In this document: positions 7,210 through 14,749 of the stretch, one piece after another
Layout: every line of letters begins with the position of its first letter
Numbering within the stretch: position 1 is the stretch's first letter
Origin: IH12 sp041987265
Lineage (GTDB): Bacteria > Pseudomonadota > Alphaproteobacteria > Caulobacterales > Hyphomonadaceae
Assembly (NCBI GenBank): GCA_041987265.1
Contig: JBHIWT010000021.1
Location: 1-27,796, forward strand
Direction of reading: 5' to 3'
Length of the DNA stretch: 27,796 bases
Made by a program: the position numbers and the translations under genes
The notes under the pieces: model-generated
The model's input: the letters and a program-made list of their open reading frames with translations, nothing else
Database searches by the model: none
What the model was told of the DNA's origin: nothing

Positions 7210-8202
7210 ATGTCCAAAATGAAGATGCGCGCGGTTTCATGCACGGTCGGCGAGCCGCTGACGATCCATGAGATCGACCGGCCTGCGCCAGGACCCGACC
7301 AGGTGCTGATCCGGGTTGCATCCGCCGGGGTTAACCGCCCGGATCTGATCCAGCGCGCCGGCAAGTATCCGCCGCCGCCCGGCGCGCCGGAAACGCTTGG
7401 CCTGGAAGTCTCCGGATGGATCGAAGAGTCGGGCGACGGCGCTGAGGATTCCGGTCTCAAGCCTGGGGACGCGGTGGTCGCTCTGGTCCCCGGTGGGGGC
7501 TATGCGGAATACGCCGTAGCTCACAAGGGTTCGGTGTTGCCTGTACCCTCCCCGCTCAGCATGCACGAGGCGGCCGGTCTACCGGAAACCGTATTCACGG
7601 TCTGGAACAACGTGTTCGATATCGGCGGCCTGAAACCCGGCGAGCGGCTGCTGGTTCATGGGGGCGCAAGCGGGATCGGCACAACCGCGATCCAGCTGGC
7701 AAAGGCCTGGGGCAGCGAGGTCTACGTGACTGCCGGAAGCGACGACAAGTGCCGCCAGTGCGAAACACTCGGAGCCGTGCGCGGGATCAACTACCGATCA
7801 GAAGACTTCGAGGCCGTGATGCGTGAAGCTGGCGGGGTCGATGTGGTCCTGGATATGGTCGGAGCGCCGTACTTCTCGAAGAACCTGTCCATCCTCAACG
7901 ACCTCGGCCGTCTGGTCTACATAGCCTTTCTGCATGGAGCGAAGCTCGAAGACGCCGATATCTCACGCATCATGATGAAGCGGCTTACGATAACCGGTTC
8001 GACCCTGCGGATCCGGACCGACGCTTACAAGGCGGCTCTGGCGGCCAAGGTTCGCGAGCATGTCTGGCCGATGATCGAATCCGGAGCCTTCAAGCCGGTT
8101 GTGGAAGCGGTATTTGATCTCGAGGACGCCGATCAGGCGCACCAACGGCTGGATTCCGGCGGGCATGTCGGGAAAGTCATTCTGAAAGTTGCGGAGAAAT
8201 AG
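7210..8202 (+). CDS. NAD(P)H:quinone oxidoreductase, zeta-crystallin/PIG3 type
   Basis: A zinc-free medium-chain dehydrogenase/reductase that would reduce quinones with NADPH in the cytoplasm. The 330-residue product has the GroES-like N-domain (AGVNRPDLIQRAGKYPPPPG, 39-58), then the quinone-reductase nucleotide-binding segment VHGGASGIGTTAIQLAKA (149-166) and the C-terminal LDSGGHVGKVIL closure. The cysteine/histidine ligands of zinc-dependent relatives are absent. GGAGA six bases upstream supports the ATG at 7210 over the later in-frame ATG at 7219. The gene is divergent from DUF1192 and 144 bases upstream of trcR on the same strand, as often in alphaproteobacteria. Its physiological quinone is unknown. 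Confidence 0.88.
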   Translation: MSKMKMRAVSCTVGEPLTIHEIDRPAPGPDQVLIRVASAGVNRPDLIQRAGKYPPPPGAPETLGLEVSGWIEESGDGAEDSGLKPGDAVVALVPGGGYAEYAVAHKGSVLPVPSPLSMHEAAGLPETVFTVWNNVFDIGGLKPGERLLVHGGASGIGTTAIQLAKAWGSEVYVTAGSDDKCRQCETLGAVRGINYRSEDFEAVMREAGGVDVVLDMVGAPYFSKNLSILNDLGRLVYIAFLHGAKLEDADISRIMMKRLTITGSTLRIRTDAYKAALAAKVREHVWPMIESGAFKPVVEAVFDLEDADQAHQRLDSGGHVGKVILKVAEK

Positions 8203-8234
8203 CCGAATCCACCGCTCAAAGGCGTCACGGCGAA

Positions 8235-8263
8235 TTCACAAATGGATTTTTCCGCCCTATATG
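8235..8263 (+). promoter_or_regulatory. Candidate trcR promoter
   Basis: TTCACA at 8235-8240, a 17-base spacer, then TATATG at 8258-8263, both close to the sigma-70 consensus. Transcription would start near 8270 and produce a leader of about 75 bases before trcR. The -10 is followed by the palindrome GGGCCC (8263-8268). Found by eye. Confidence 0.5.
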
Positions 8264-8302
8264 GGCCCAAGCACAGGACTATCCCTTCTTACAGATAGAC
8301 GG

Positions 8303-8329
8303 AAAGCCCGGCCCTGAGTGCCGGGTTTT
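8303..8329 (+). terminator. Terminator-like hairpin in the trcR leader
   Basis: CCCGGC (8307-8312) pairs with GCCGGG (8320-8325) around a seven-base loop, and flanking AAAG/TTTT (8303-8306/8326-8329) extend the stem. The run of T is only four. It may simply end the quinone oxidoreductase transcript, but it lies downstream of the candidate trcR promoter and 17 bases before the trcR start codon, so it could also act as an attenuator. Confidence 0.55.
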
Positions 8330-8346
8330 GCGTATCGGAGGCCCAA

Positions 8347-9057
8347 ATGGCGAAAATTCTCATGCCGAAGGCGACGGCCGTATGGCTGATCGACAATACC
8401 GGCCTGACATTCGAGCAGATCGCGGAATTCTGCGAGCTGCACGCGCTTGAAGTCAAAGGCATCGCCGACGGCGATGTGGCCGAGAACATGCGCGGCGCCG
8501 ACCCGGTGGCGTCTGGCGAACTGACGCGCGAGGAAATCCAGAAAGGCGAAGCGGACGCCAAGTACCGGCTCAAGCTGCCAGATCCGAAGCACGCGACCGT
8601 GCCGCAACCGAAGCGCAAGGGCGCGCGGTTCACGCCGGTTTCACGTCGCAAGGATCGCCCCGACGCCATTGCCTGGTTCCTGCGCAACCACCCGGAAGTG
8701 ACCGACGCACAGATCTCCAAACTGATCGGCACCACCAAGTCGACAATCGAGACAGTGCGCTCGCGCACGCACTGGAACACGGCCAACCTTCAGCCAGTTG
8801 ATCCGGTAACGCTGGGCCTTTGTTCCCAGATCGAGCTGGACGAGGTCGTATCGAAGGCTGCGGCAAAGAAGGCCAAGGAACAGAAGTCCGCGGCGCCGAA
8901 GCCGTCCGGCCCTACCCTGCGCAAGATCGTACCGGCTGCGCCGAAGCCCGAACCGGTGACGGAGACCGGTCAGGACGAAGACGAAGACGCATCGCGCCGG
9001 GAAGTTTCGGCCGACGAAGTGTTCGCGAACTTCAAGGGCTCGGACAGTAGCGAGTAG
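8347..9057 (+). CDS. trcR: Cell-cycle transcriptional regulator TrcR (DUF1013 family)
   Basis: TrcR of Caulobacter is known to travel with RNA polymerase and to affect cell-cycle promoters. The 236-residue product has the conserved start MAKILMPKATAVWLIDNTGL, a helical domain with TFEQIAEFCELHALEVKGIA (21-40), then a helix-turn-helix-like segment DAIAWFLRNHP..TDAQISKLIGTTKSTIETVRSR (about 106-140) followed by THWN. The last 65 residues are Lys/Ala/Pro- then acid-rich and look disordered. GGAGG lies five bases before the ATG. It follows the quinone oxidoreductase after a spacer with a promoter and a hairpin, so it is probably transcribed on its own. Confidence 0.87.
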   Translation: MAKILMPKATAVWLIDNTGLTFEQIAEFCELHALEVKGIADGDVAENMRGADPVASGELTREEIQKGEADAKYRLKLPDPKHATVPQPKRKGARFTPVSRRKDRPDAIAWFLRNHPEVTDAQISKLIGTTKSTIETVRSRTHWNTANLQPVDPVTLGLCSQIELDEVVSKAAAKKAKEQKSAAPKPSGPTLRKIVPAAPKPEPVTETGQDEDEDASRREVSADEVFANFKGSDSSE

Positions 9058-9110
9058 CCCGTTTCGCCCCGGGGACGGCGGCGTAGCGGATCAGCCTGTC
9101 CACGCCGCGA

Positions 9111-9578
9111 TCAGACGGCGTCGTCCATGCTGGCTTCCTCAGCCTCGGCATCCTTTGCGCCGCCCGTCCGTCTGCTGGCGGCGGGCGGACTTACGCCTGC
9201 TGCGTCATTCAATGCCGCAAGCCGATCGACCGTCTGGTTCTGCAGGATGACAAGATCGGCGAGCAGCCGCAGGCCGAGCCAGATCGCCATCGGGATCGCT
9301 ATTCCCGACGTGAACTTGACGAGCGCGGTTCCCACCCGCAGCGAGAGCAAGTCGCCCAACCCGCCAAGCACGTTCAGCGCCGCGAGCGCCGCAAGCAGCA
9401 AGCCCATGAACGTCAACGCTGTACGGACCAGCGAGGGCGAGACAGGGCGTTCCTGATCCCACAAGCCCCGCATCGTATCGCTTATATTCTGCAAGACATT
9501 CGCCTTTTCACTACTGTCGGGACCTGAGGGCTCCCAAGCCGCCGTGGTTGCACGGCATTTGCGCAAAACGTGCCTCAT
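9111..9578 (-). CDS. Small two-helix membrane protein, possibly DUF4282-like
   Basis: The product is up to 155 residues with two hydrophobic spans: about 52-78 (RTALTFMGLLLAALAALNVL and on) and about 84-112 (ALVKFTSGIAIPMAIWLGLR and on). A short loop joins them and a charged, probably disordered, C-terminal tail ends in acidic residues. The layout resembles DUF4282 proteins, but that is a weak match by memory. The start is uncertain: ATG at 9578 has AAGG six bases upstream, but a TTG at 9494 has AAGG eight bases upstream and would remove a poorly structured 28-residue extension. It lies between convergent trcR and a DUF465 gene on the same strand, which is 90 bases upstream of the coding direction's end. 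Function unknown. Confidence 0.6.
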   Translation of the reverse strand: MRHVLRKCRATTAAWEPSGPDSSEKANVLQNISDTMRGLWDQERPVSPSLVRTALTFMGLLLAALAALNVLGGLGDLLSLRVGTALVKFTSGIAIPMAIWLGLRLLADLVILQNQTVDRLAALNDAAGVSPPAASRRTGGAKDAEAEEASMDDAV

Positions 9579-9668
9579 GGCTCGCCTTGGTCAACCGGAA
9601 TCGCACCGGGGCGCCGCGGCCACTGCTTGGTCGTTCGATTTTGCGCGCGGCGTTTGGCGCCGCCGTGT

Positions 9669-9836
9669 CTACATTGAGCGCAATTGCGCGATCTGGTCCT
9701 TCAGCCGAAGCTTCTTTCGTTTCAGTTCGTGAACACGTCCCTCATCGCCGGTCGGGTGTTTCATTTCCGACGCAAGCGCGGCTTCGATGCGCTTGTGGCG
9801 TTCATTCAACTCGCGAATGCGGGCGTCCATGTTCAT
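9669..9836 (-). CDS. DUF465 (YdcH-like) small coiled-coil protein
   Basis: A 55-residue protein from the ATG at 9836, starting MNMDARIRELNERHKRIEAA. It has the DUF465 pattern of a first helix with LNERH, a short turn containing GDEG, and a second basic helix LKRKKLRLKDQIAQL. AGGAGAC lies eight bases upstream of the ATG, so the longer frame to 9917 is not needed. It is related to the divergent gene at 10109-10408, sharing the second-helix pattern LKR.KL.LKD.IA. The role of the family is not established. The compact helical hairpin suggests it works as a dimer. Confidence 0.8.
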   Translation of the reverse strand: MNMDARIRELNERHKRIEAALASEMKHPTGDEGRVHELKRKKLRLKDQIAQLRSM

Positions 9837-10108
9837 TGTGCGGTCTCCTGTCTCGAGCAGGGAGTCGCGCTGCGGAATGGCTGTTTCCAGAATATCCTGA
9901 GCGCCTTCTCCCACCATGACGACGGCGGAGAACGCCTTTCAGGGAGCCGGCAATCGCGCCGGATGCAGCCCAATCTGGCGGCCGCCGTGAGCGTATGGAA
10001 GCACGAACGCAAAACATCGTCACCTGTTGATCGGCTCCGAAGCCGCTTTTTTGTGACAAAACGTCCATGTTAACCTTCACCTGCCCCACAAACCGTTGGA
10101 GGCGCCGG
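9837..10108. other. 272-base divergent spacer between the two DUF465 genes
   Basis: No ORF with coding character is seen in the spacer on either strand. It contains a terminator-like element on the plus strand at 10032-10052, although no plus-strand protein gene precedes it within 900 bases. It could hold the two divergent promoters plus a short non-coding transcript. I do not recognise a known RNA family in it. Confidence 0.45.
10032..10052 (+). terminator. Rho-independent-type terminator
   Basis: CGGCT (10032-10036) pairs with AGCCG (10041-10045) around the four-base loop CCGA, followed after one base by six T (10047-10052). The stem is short. On the plus strand it lies upstream of the second DUF465 gene, with nothing coding before it. 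Confidence 0.45.
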
Positions 10109-10408
10109 ATGGCGAGCTTTGTGCGGATTCGCCGATCTGGTAGCTATTCCAGACCGAAGCAGCGATTCAGCGCGGTCCGGAGAGCCGGTTTGAGCGACGA
10201 TCAGATTGATTTTCAGGACTTCGACCAGCTTGAAGCCGAGCTGACCAACCTGAAAGCGCGGCACGCGCAGCTCGATACGGAAATCGCCGAGTTGCAGGCG
10301 AAAGGCGTCCAGCCGCTCAACCTGATGGCCTTGAAGCGCGAAAAACTGAAGCTGAAGGACGCGATCGCCTGGATCACCGCGCGCCTTACGCCAGATATCA
10401 TTGCCTGA
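10109..10408 (+). CDS. DUF465 (YdcH-like) protein with basic N-terminal extension
   Basis: The C-terminal 70 residues form the DUF465 helical hairpin: a first acidic-rich helix (DQLEAELTNLKARHAQLDTE), a turn with LNLMA, then LKREKLKLKDAIAW. With the ATG at 10109, which has GGAGG six bases upstream, the protein is 99 residues and carries a basic N-terminal stretch (SFVRIRRSGSYSRPKQRF) not typical of the family. An alternative TTG at 10190 (GGAG seven bases upstream) would give the usual length of about 72 residues. The start is therefore open. It is divergent from, and distantly related to, the DUF465 gene at 9669-9836. Function unknown. Confidence 0.7.
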   Translation: MASFVRIRRSGSYSRPKQRFSAVRRAGLSDDQIDFQDFDQLEAELTNLKARHAQLDTEIAELQAKGVQPLNLMALKREKLKLKDAIAWITARLTPDIIA

Positions 10409-10521
10409 GCCGCAGCAACGCCCGGGCGGCTGCGCCGGTTTGGCGCGGTGCAACATTGATTTCCGCGCTTGTCGCCGCAATCCTGCCAGTCGATTGAGGT
10501 CACACGGGAATTTGCGGGCAA

Positions 10522-12150
10522 ATGGCGGAACAGGCAGACGACTCGGCGCGGGATGCAGGCGGCCAGAAGGGGTTCCTGGGGTGGGTTGAGCGGACCGGCA
10601 ACCAGCTGCCCGACCCGGTCTTCATTTTCTTCTACCTGATCATCGCACTGGTGATCGTATCGATCATCTGCGCCCTGACAGGGGTGTCCGCCTTCCATCC
10701 CACGATCACGAACGAGGCCGGAGAACCGGATGTGATCCGCTCCGTCAGCCTGATCGCTCCTGACAATATCCAGAAGCTGCTGACGGAGATGCCGCAGACG
10801 TTCACCCACTTCCATCCGCTGGGCTATGTCCTGTTGGTGATGCTGGGCGCCGGCGTGGCGGAACGATCCGGCCTGTTTGCAACCGGCATGCGCGCTGCGG
10901 TGAGCGGCGTGCCGCGGTCGATCCTGACGCCGATCGTGGCGTTGGTTGCCATGCTGGGCAATCACGCCGCCGACGCCGGCTATGTCGTTCTGATCCCGCT
11001 TGCCGGTATCATCTACGCGGCTGCAGGACGCCATCCCCTGCTCGGGATTGTCGCCGCATTCGCAGGTGTCTCCGGAGGCTTCTCGGCCAACATCTCGCCG
11101 GGACAGCTCGACGCTCTGTTGTTCGGGATCACCGAACAATCCGTCCAGTCGTCCGGTCTGGATCCCGAATGGTCGATGAACATCGCCGGGAACTGGTACT
11201 TCGTCGCAGCGATGACCTTCGTCTTCCTGCCGGTCATCTGGTTCGTCACCGACAGGATCATCGAACCGCGCCTCGGCAAATGGACGCCGGAAGGCGATCA
11301 CGCGGCGCAGTATGCAGAAGACAAGAAGGAAATGTCGCCGGACGAGAAAAAAGGCCTCGGCCGCGCCGGGCTGGCCTGTCTGGCGATCATTGCACTGTGG
11401 GTCTTCCTGACAATCGGCCCGGGCACCCCCCTGATCAGCGAGGAAGCCTGCGCGCCGGGTACGTTGGCGGATGGGTCATGCTCGATCCACACAACGCTGC
11501 GCCCCTTCTATACGTCATTGGTCGCAGGGTTCTTCTTCCTCTTTCTCGCCGCCGGCTGGGCCTATGGCGCGGCCGCCAAGACCATCAACAACCACAAGGA
11601 CCTGGTCGAGATGATGGCCGGCGCGATGAAAGACATGGGGTATTACCTTGTGCTCGCGTTCGCTGCGGCACACTTCGTCGCCATGTTCGGCTGGTCGAAT
11701 CTGGGGCTGATCTCGGCGATCCATGGCGCCAACGCGATCCAGTCGACCGGACTTCCCCTGCCCGCGGTGCTTGGCATCATGGTGTTGTTTGCAGCGCTGC
11801 TGAACCTGTTCGTCGGTTCGGCCAGCGCCAAATGGGCCCTGCTGGCGCCAGTGCTGGTGCCCATGCTGATGCTGCTGGGCGTCAGCCCGGAAGGCGCGAC
11901 GGCCGCCTATCGAGTTGGCGACAGCGCCACTAACATCATCACGCCGTTGATGGTCTACTTCCCGCTGATCCTGGTGTTCGCGCGCAGGTGGCAGTCCAAC
12001 TTCGGTATCGGCAGCCTGACCGCACTGATGCTGCCCTACTCGCTCTGGCTGCTGGTTTCCGGCGTGTTGTTGATGGTGATCTGGGTGTTCGCCGGACTGC
12101 CGCTCGGGCCGGACGCGCCGGTCAGCTACAGTCTACCCGGCAGCGAATAG
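10522..12150 (+). CDS. AbgT family transporter
   Basis: A 542-residue inner-membrane carrier of the AbgT family, whose studied members take up p-aminobenzoyl-glutamate or export sulphonamide-like drugs. Family features in order: the N-terminal LPDPVFIFFYLIIALVIVS (about 29-47), a periplasmic stretch, HPLGYVLLVMLGAGVAERSG (about 98-117), NHAADAGYVVLIPLAGIIYA (about 147-166), a region with GFSANISPGQLDALL, and near the C-terminus NLFVGSASAKWALLAPVLVP (about 425-444) and GDSATNIITPLM. About ten or more hydrophobic spans fit the family. The ATG at 10522 has only a weak ribosome site. The stop region overlaps 18 bases with the convergent DUF2474 gene. Substrate unproven. Confidence 0.88.
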   Translation: MAEQADDSARDAGGQKGFLGWVERTGNQLPDPVFIFFYLIIALVIVSIICALTGVSAFHPTITNEAGEPDVIRSVSLIAPDNIQKLLTEMPQTFTHFHPLGYVLLVMLGAGVAERSGLFATGMRAAVSGVPRSILTPIVALVAMLGNHAADAGYVVLIPLAGIIYAAAGRHPLLGIVAAFAGVSGGFSANISPGQLDALLFGITEQSVQSSGLDPEWSMNIAGNWYFVAAMTFVFLPVIWFVTDRIIEPRLGKWTPEGDHAAQYAEDKKEMSPDEKKGLGRAGLACLAIIALWVFLTIGPGTPLISEEACAPGTLADGSCSIHTTLRPFYTSLVAGFFFLFLAAGWAYGAAAKTINNHKDLVEMMAGAMKDMGYYLVLAFAAAHFVAMFGWSNLGLISAIHGANAIQSTGLPLPAVLGIMVLFAALLNLFVGSASAKWALLAPVLVPMLMLLGVSPEGATAAYRVGDSATNIITPLMVYFPLILVFARRWQSNFGIGSLTALMLPYSLWLLVSGVLLMVIWVFAGLPLGPDAPVSYSLPGSE

Positions 12151-12288
12151 GATGGTGCGAAGCACGTAGCTGACGATCGCCACCGCTGCGAGACTGGCCA
12201 TCCAGATCGCAGCGAATGCGATCAGCCGTCGCCCGGGGCGCGGCGGCGGTTCGCCTTCTTCCGGCGGGCCTTCAATGATAGGCGCCAT
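12133..12288 (-). CDS. DUF2474 family small membrane protein of the bd oxidase operon
   Basis: A 51-residue protein with a proline/glutamate-rich start (MAPIIEGPPEEGEPPPRPGR) and a single transmembrane helix (LIAFAAIWMASLAAVAIVSY). DUF2474 genes typically follow cyanide-insensitive bd oxidase subunits and the protein may be a small accessory subunit, comparable in position to CydX. Its ATG lies inside the end of cioB (17-base overlap) with AAAGG nine bases upstream, also within cioB, so translation may be coupled. It also overlaps the convergent AbgT gene at its 3' end. Confidence 0.8.
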   Translation of the reverse strand: MAPIIEGPPEEGEPPPRPGRRLIAFAAIWMASLAAVAIVSYVLRTILFAAG

Positions 12289-13294
12289 CAGCGGGAACCT
12301 TTGCGCGGAACAACCAGTATACATAGCCGGTATAGCCAAGGATGACCGGCAGCATCGGAACCGCGCCCCACAGCATGAGCGCGAGCGCGTTGTCTGCTGC
12401 TGCTGCGTCCGCGGGGGCGAACTCGAATGGCACGATGTAAGGCCACAGGCTCACTGCGAGACCGGCATAGCCGACGACGAATAGCCAGACCGACATCAGG
12501 TACGGCGCAATATCGGAGCGGGCGAATGCGTTGCGCCAGATCGCGACGCACAGCACGCCGGCGATCAGCGGCAGCGGCGCCAACCAGATGAAAGAGCCCC
12601 AGTCGATGGCAGTCATCGAGACGCCCCAGCGTTCGGTGACGCGCGGATCTATGTTCAGCGTTGCGAGCGAGACCGCGCCCATCGCGAGCGCCACCATGAT
12701 CGCAAGACGACTGACCCAACGACGCGCGTGCGCCAGCAGTTCGCCCTCGGATTTGAACACCAGCCACGCGGCGCCGAGCAGCGCGTATCCAACCACAAGA
12801 GAAATGGCGATCAGGATCGAGAATGGCGTCAGCCAGTCGAACGATCCGCCCGCGAAGGCGCCGTCCTCGATTCGAACACCCTGGATAAAGCCGCCCAGGA
12901 CCAGCCCCTGCGCGAATGTCGCGACCAGCGAGCCACCGGCGAAGGCGGCCGTCCAGAACTTCTTTCCCAGCTCTCGGCCGTGGTGCCGGAACTCGAACGC
13001 GACTCCGCGGAAGATCAGCGCAATCAGCATCAGGATGATCGGCAGGTAGAGCGCCGGCATCAACACCGCATAGGCTTTTGGAAAAGCGGCAAACAGCCCG
13101 CCCCCACCGAGCACCAGCCATGTCTCGTTCCCGTCCCACACCGGAGCGATCGCCGCCTGCATACGGTCGCGCTCTTGTGTGTCCCGGGCGAAGGGAAAGA
13201 GAATGCCGACACCAAGGTCGAAACCGTCGAGCACCACATAGAGCAGGACAGCGACGGCGATCAGTCCGGCCCAGATCGTTGGCAGGTCGAACAT
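12272..13294 (-). CDS. cioB: Cytochrome bd-type quinol oxidase subunit II
   Basis: Subunit II of a bd-type terminal oxidase in the inner membrane; with subunit I it oxidises quinol and reduces oxygen. The 340-residue product begins MFDLPTIWAGLIAVAVLLYV and has the family's VLDGFDLGVGILFPFA (about 20-35), WDGNETWLVLGGGGLFAAFP (about 53-72) and repeated membrane spans to the C-terminal LWGAVPMLPVILGYTGYVYW. A GGAG lies upstream of the ATG at 13294, which is preferred to the much longer open frame to 13663. The start is two bases after the cioA stop, so the two are in one operon, followed by DUF2474. Confidence 0.93.
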   Translation of the reverse strand: MFDLPTIWAGLIAVAVLLYVVLDGFDLGVGILFPFARDTQERDRMQAAIAPVWDGNETWLVLGGGGLFAAFPKAYAVLMPALYLPIILMLIALIFRGVAFEFRHHGRELGKKFWTAAFAGGSLVATFAQGLVLGGFIQGVRIEDGAFAGGSFDWLTPFSILIAISLVVGYALLGAAWLVFKSEGELLAHARRWVSRLAIMVALAMGAVSLATLNIDPRVTERWGVSMTAIDWGSFIWLAPLPLIAGVLCVAIWRNAFARSDIAPYLMSVWLFVVGYAGLAVSLWPYIVPFEFAPADAAAADNALALMLWGAVPMLPVILGYTGYVYWLFRAKVPADGAYH

Positions 13295-13296
13295 TG

Positions 13297-14685
13297 CTAT
13301 TCCCCTCCCCGCGCGGCCGACAGCGGCGAACCCGGCGGCTGGCCGCGCGCCTCCATCGCATCTTCGGATGATTCCGGCCCGGTTGCGATCAGGCGAAGGA
13401 TGTAAAGAGCGCCAACCGTGAACACGATCGCATAGGTGACCATGAAAGCGAGCAGCGAGGTCGCCACCGCCCCGGCCGTCACCGGTGAGACCGCGTCTGC
13501 TGTTCGGATCAGACCGTACACGATCCATGGCTGGCGCCCCACTTCGGCGGTGATCCAGCCTGCGAGCACGGCGATGAAGCCGGAAGGTCCGGCCGCCACC
13601 AGAGCAAGATGATACCAGCGCGCTTCGTCGAGGCGCCCGCGCAACCAGTTGATCGCCCCCCATGCGCCCAGTCCGATCATCGCCAGTCCCATCGCCACCA
13701 TGATCCGGAACGACCAGAACACGATGAAGACGGGCGGCGTGCCGTCCTCGCCGAATGACGAGTCTGTCAGTCCCGGCAGTTCATCGTCGGGATCGGCGCC
13801 GACGAACCAGGACCCCATGCCAGGCACGGCGATCTGGAGATGGTTTTTTTGCGCTTCTTCATCCGGGATACCGAACAGGATTGTTGGTTGTCCTGCGCGG
13901 GTCTCCCACCAGCCCTCCATGGCGGCGACCTTGGCCGGCTGATGATGGTGGGCGACGATCCCGCTCTCGTGGCCGACCAGCAATTGCAGCGGCGCGACGA
14001 CCGCCATCATCAGGACGCCCATGCGCAGGGCGACAGAGCTCTCTGCACGCGCCCTGCCCTTCAGCAGTGCGAACGCGGACGCGCCAGCGACAACCATCGC
14101 CGTAGTGAGATAGGCGGCCAGCACCATGTGGGCCAGACGGCTGGGCGTGGACGGGTTGAAGATCACTTCCAGAAACGACTCAGCGACATAGGTTCCGTCT
14201 TCGGCGAGCACGTGTCCTGCAGGGGTCTGCATCCATGAATTGGCCGAGAGGATCCAGAACGCCGAAATCAGCGTGCCGACCGCGACGATGCAGGTCGAGG
14301 CGAAGTGCAGGCCCGGCCCGACATGCTTCCAGCCGAACAGCATGATGCCGAGGAAGGATGCTTCGAGGAAAAATGCGGTGAGAACTTCGTAGCCCAGCAA
14401 CGGGCCGATGACCGAGCCGACCATTTCGGAGAAGACCGACCAGTTCGTGCCGAACTGATAGCTCATCACCACGCCGGAAACGACGCCCATACCAAACGAC
14501 AAGGCGAAGATCTTGACCCAGAACAGGTAGAGGTTGCGGAACCGCGCGTCCTTCGTCTTGAGCCAGAGCCCTTCGAGGACAGCGAGCCAGGCCGCCAGCC
14601 CGATCGTGAACGACGGAAAGATGATGTGAAATCCGATCGTGAACGCGAACTGCAGTCGCGCAAGAAATAGCGCCTCGTGTTCCAT
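13297..14685 (-). CDS. cioA: Cytochrome bd-type quinol oxidase subunit I, cyanide-insensitive type
   Basis: Subunit I carries the three haems and the quinol site. In the 462-residue product the haem ligands His20 (GFHIIFPS), His186 (SRLAHM) and Met329 (WSFRIM) are present, as are Lys252 and Glu257 of the quinol site and GRQPW (383-387). The region between Lys252 and about 320 is short, which fits the CIO (short Q-loop) class and not the long-loop CydA; the DUF2474 partner agrees. AAGGAG lies about eight bases before the ATG at 14685. The upstream region holds two perfect palindromes that may be regulatory. CIO oxidases tolerate cyanide and low oxygen. Confidence 0.93.
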   Translation of the reverse strand: MEHEALFLARLQFAFTIGFHIIFPSFTIGLAAWLAVLEGLWLKTKDARFRNLYLFWVKIFALSFGMGVVSGVVMSYQFGTNWSVFSEMVGSVIGPLLGYEVLTAFFLEASFLGIMLFGWKHVGPGLHFASTCIVAVGTLISAFWILSANSWMQTPAGHVLAEDGTYVAESFLEVIFNPSTPSRLAHMVLAAYLTTAMVVAGASAFALLKGRARAESSVALRMGVLMMAVVAPLQLLVGHESGIVAHHHQPAKVAAMEGWWETRAGQPTILFGIPDEEAQKNHLQIAVPGMGSWFVGADPDDELPGLTDSSFGEDGTPPVFIVFWSFRIMVAMGLAMIGLGAWGAINWLRGRLDEARWYHLALVAAGPSGFIAVLAGWITAEVGRQPWIVYGLIRTADAVSPVTAGAVATSLLAFMVTYAIVFTVGALYILRLIATGPESSEDAMEARGQPPGSPLSAARGGE

Positions 14686-14705
14686 GGCCGAGCGCTCCTT
14701 CACGG

Positions 14706-14724
14706 CGAACGGCGTCGCCGTTCG
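14706..14724. promoter_or_regulatory. 19-base palindrome in the cioA leader
   Basis: CGAACGGCG (14706-14714), one base, then CGCCGTTCG (14716-14724) is a perfect inverted repeat. It lies 20-40 bases upstream of the cioA start codon, so in RNA it would be a strong hairpin just before the ribosome site; as DNA it could be an operator. Confidence 0.5.
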
Positions 14725-14735
14725 ACAGGCGGTTT

Positions 14736-14749
14736 GGTAGGTCGCTACC
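14736..14749. promoter_or_regulatory. Candidate operator at the cioA promoter
   Basis: GGTAG (14736-14740), four bases, CTACC (14745-14749): a perfect 14-base inverted repeat. On the minus strand it lies directly downstream of the -10-like TATTCT (plus-strand 14753-14758), where a repressor would cover the transcription start. The regulator is unknown. Confidence 0.4.

Noticed and set aside
5798..7210. CtrA-binding sites (TTAA-N7-TTAA) around rcdA and DUF1192
   Set aside because: Only isolated TTAA sequences, such as one near 5838, were seen. No paired site with the right spacing was found.
9647..9663. GCGGCG-TTTGG-CGCCGC hairpin between the membrane gene and DUF465
   Set aside because: A stable stem, but there is no T run on either strand, so it is not a terminator, and nothing else supports a function.
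9669..9917. An 82-residue version of the minus-strand DUF465 gene
   Set aside because: The ATG at 9836 has a strong ribosome site and gives the family's normal length. The extension has no family resemblance.
12288..13361. A 357-residue minus-strand frame overlapping cioB
   Set aside because: R/G/A-rich shadow of cioB in another frame without any domain.
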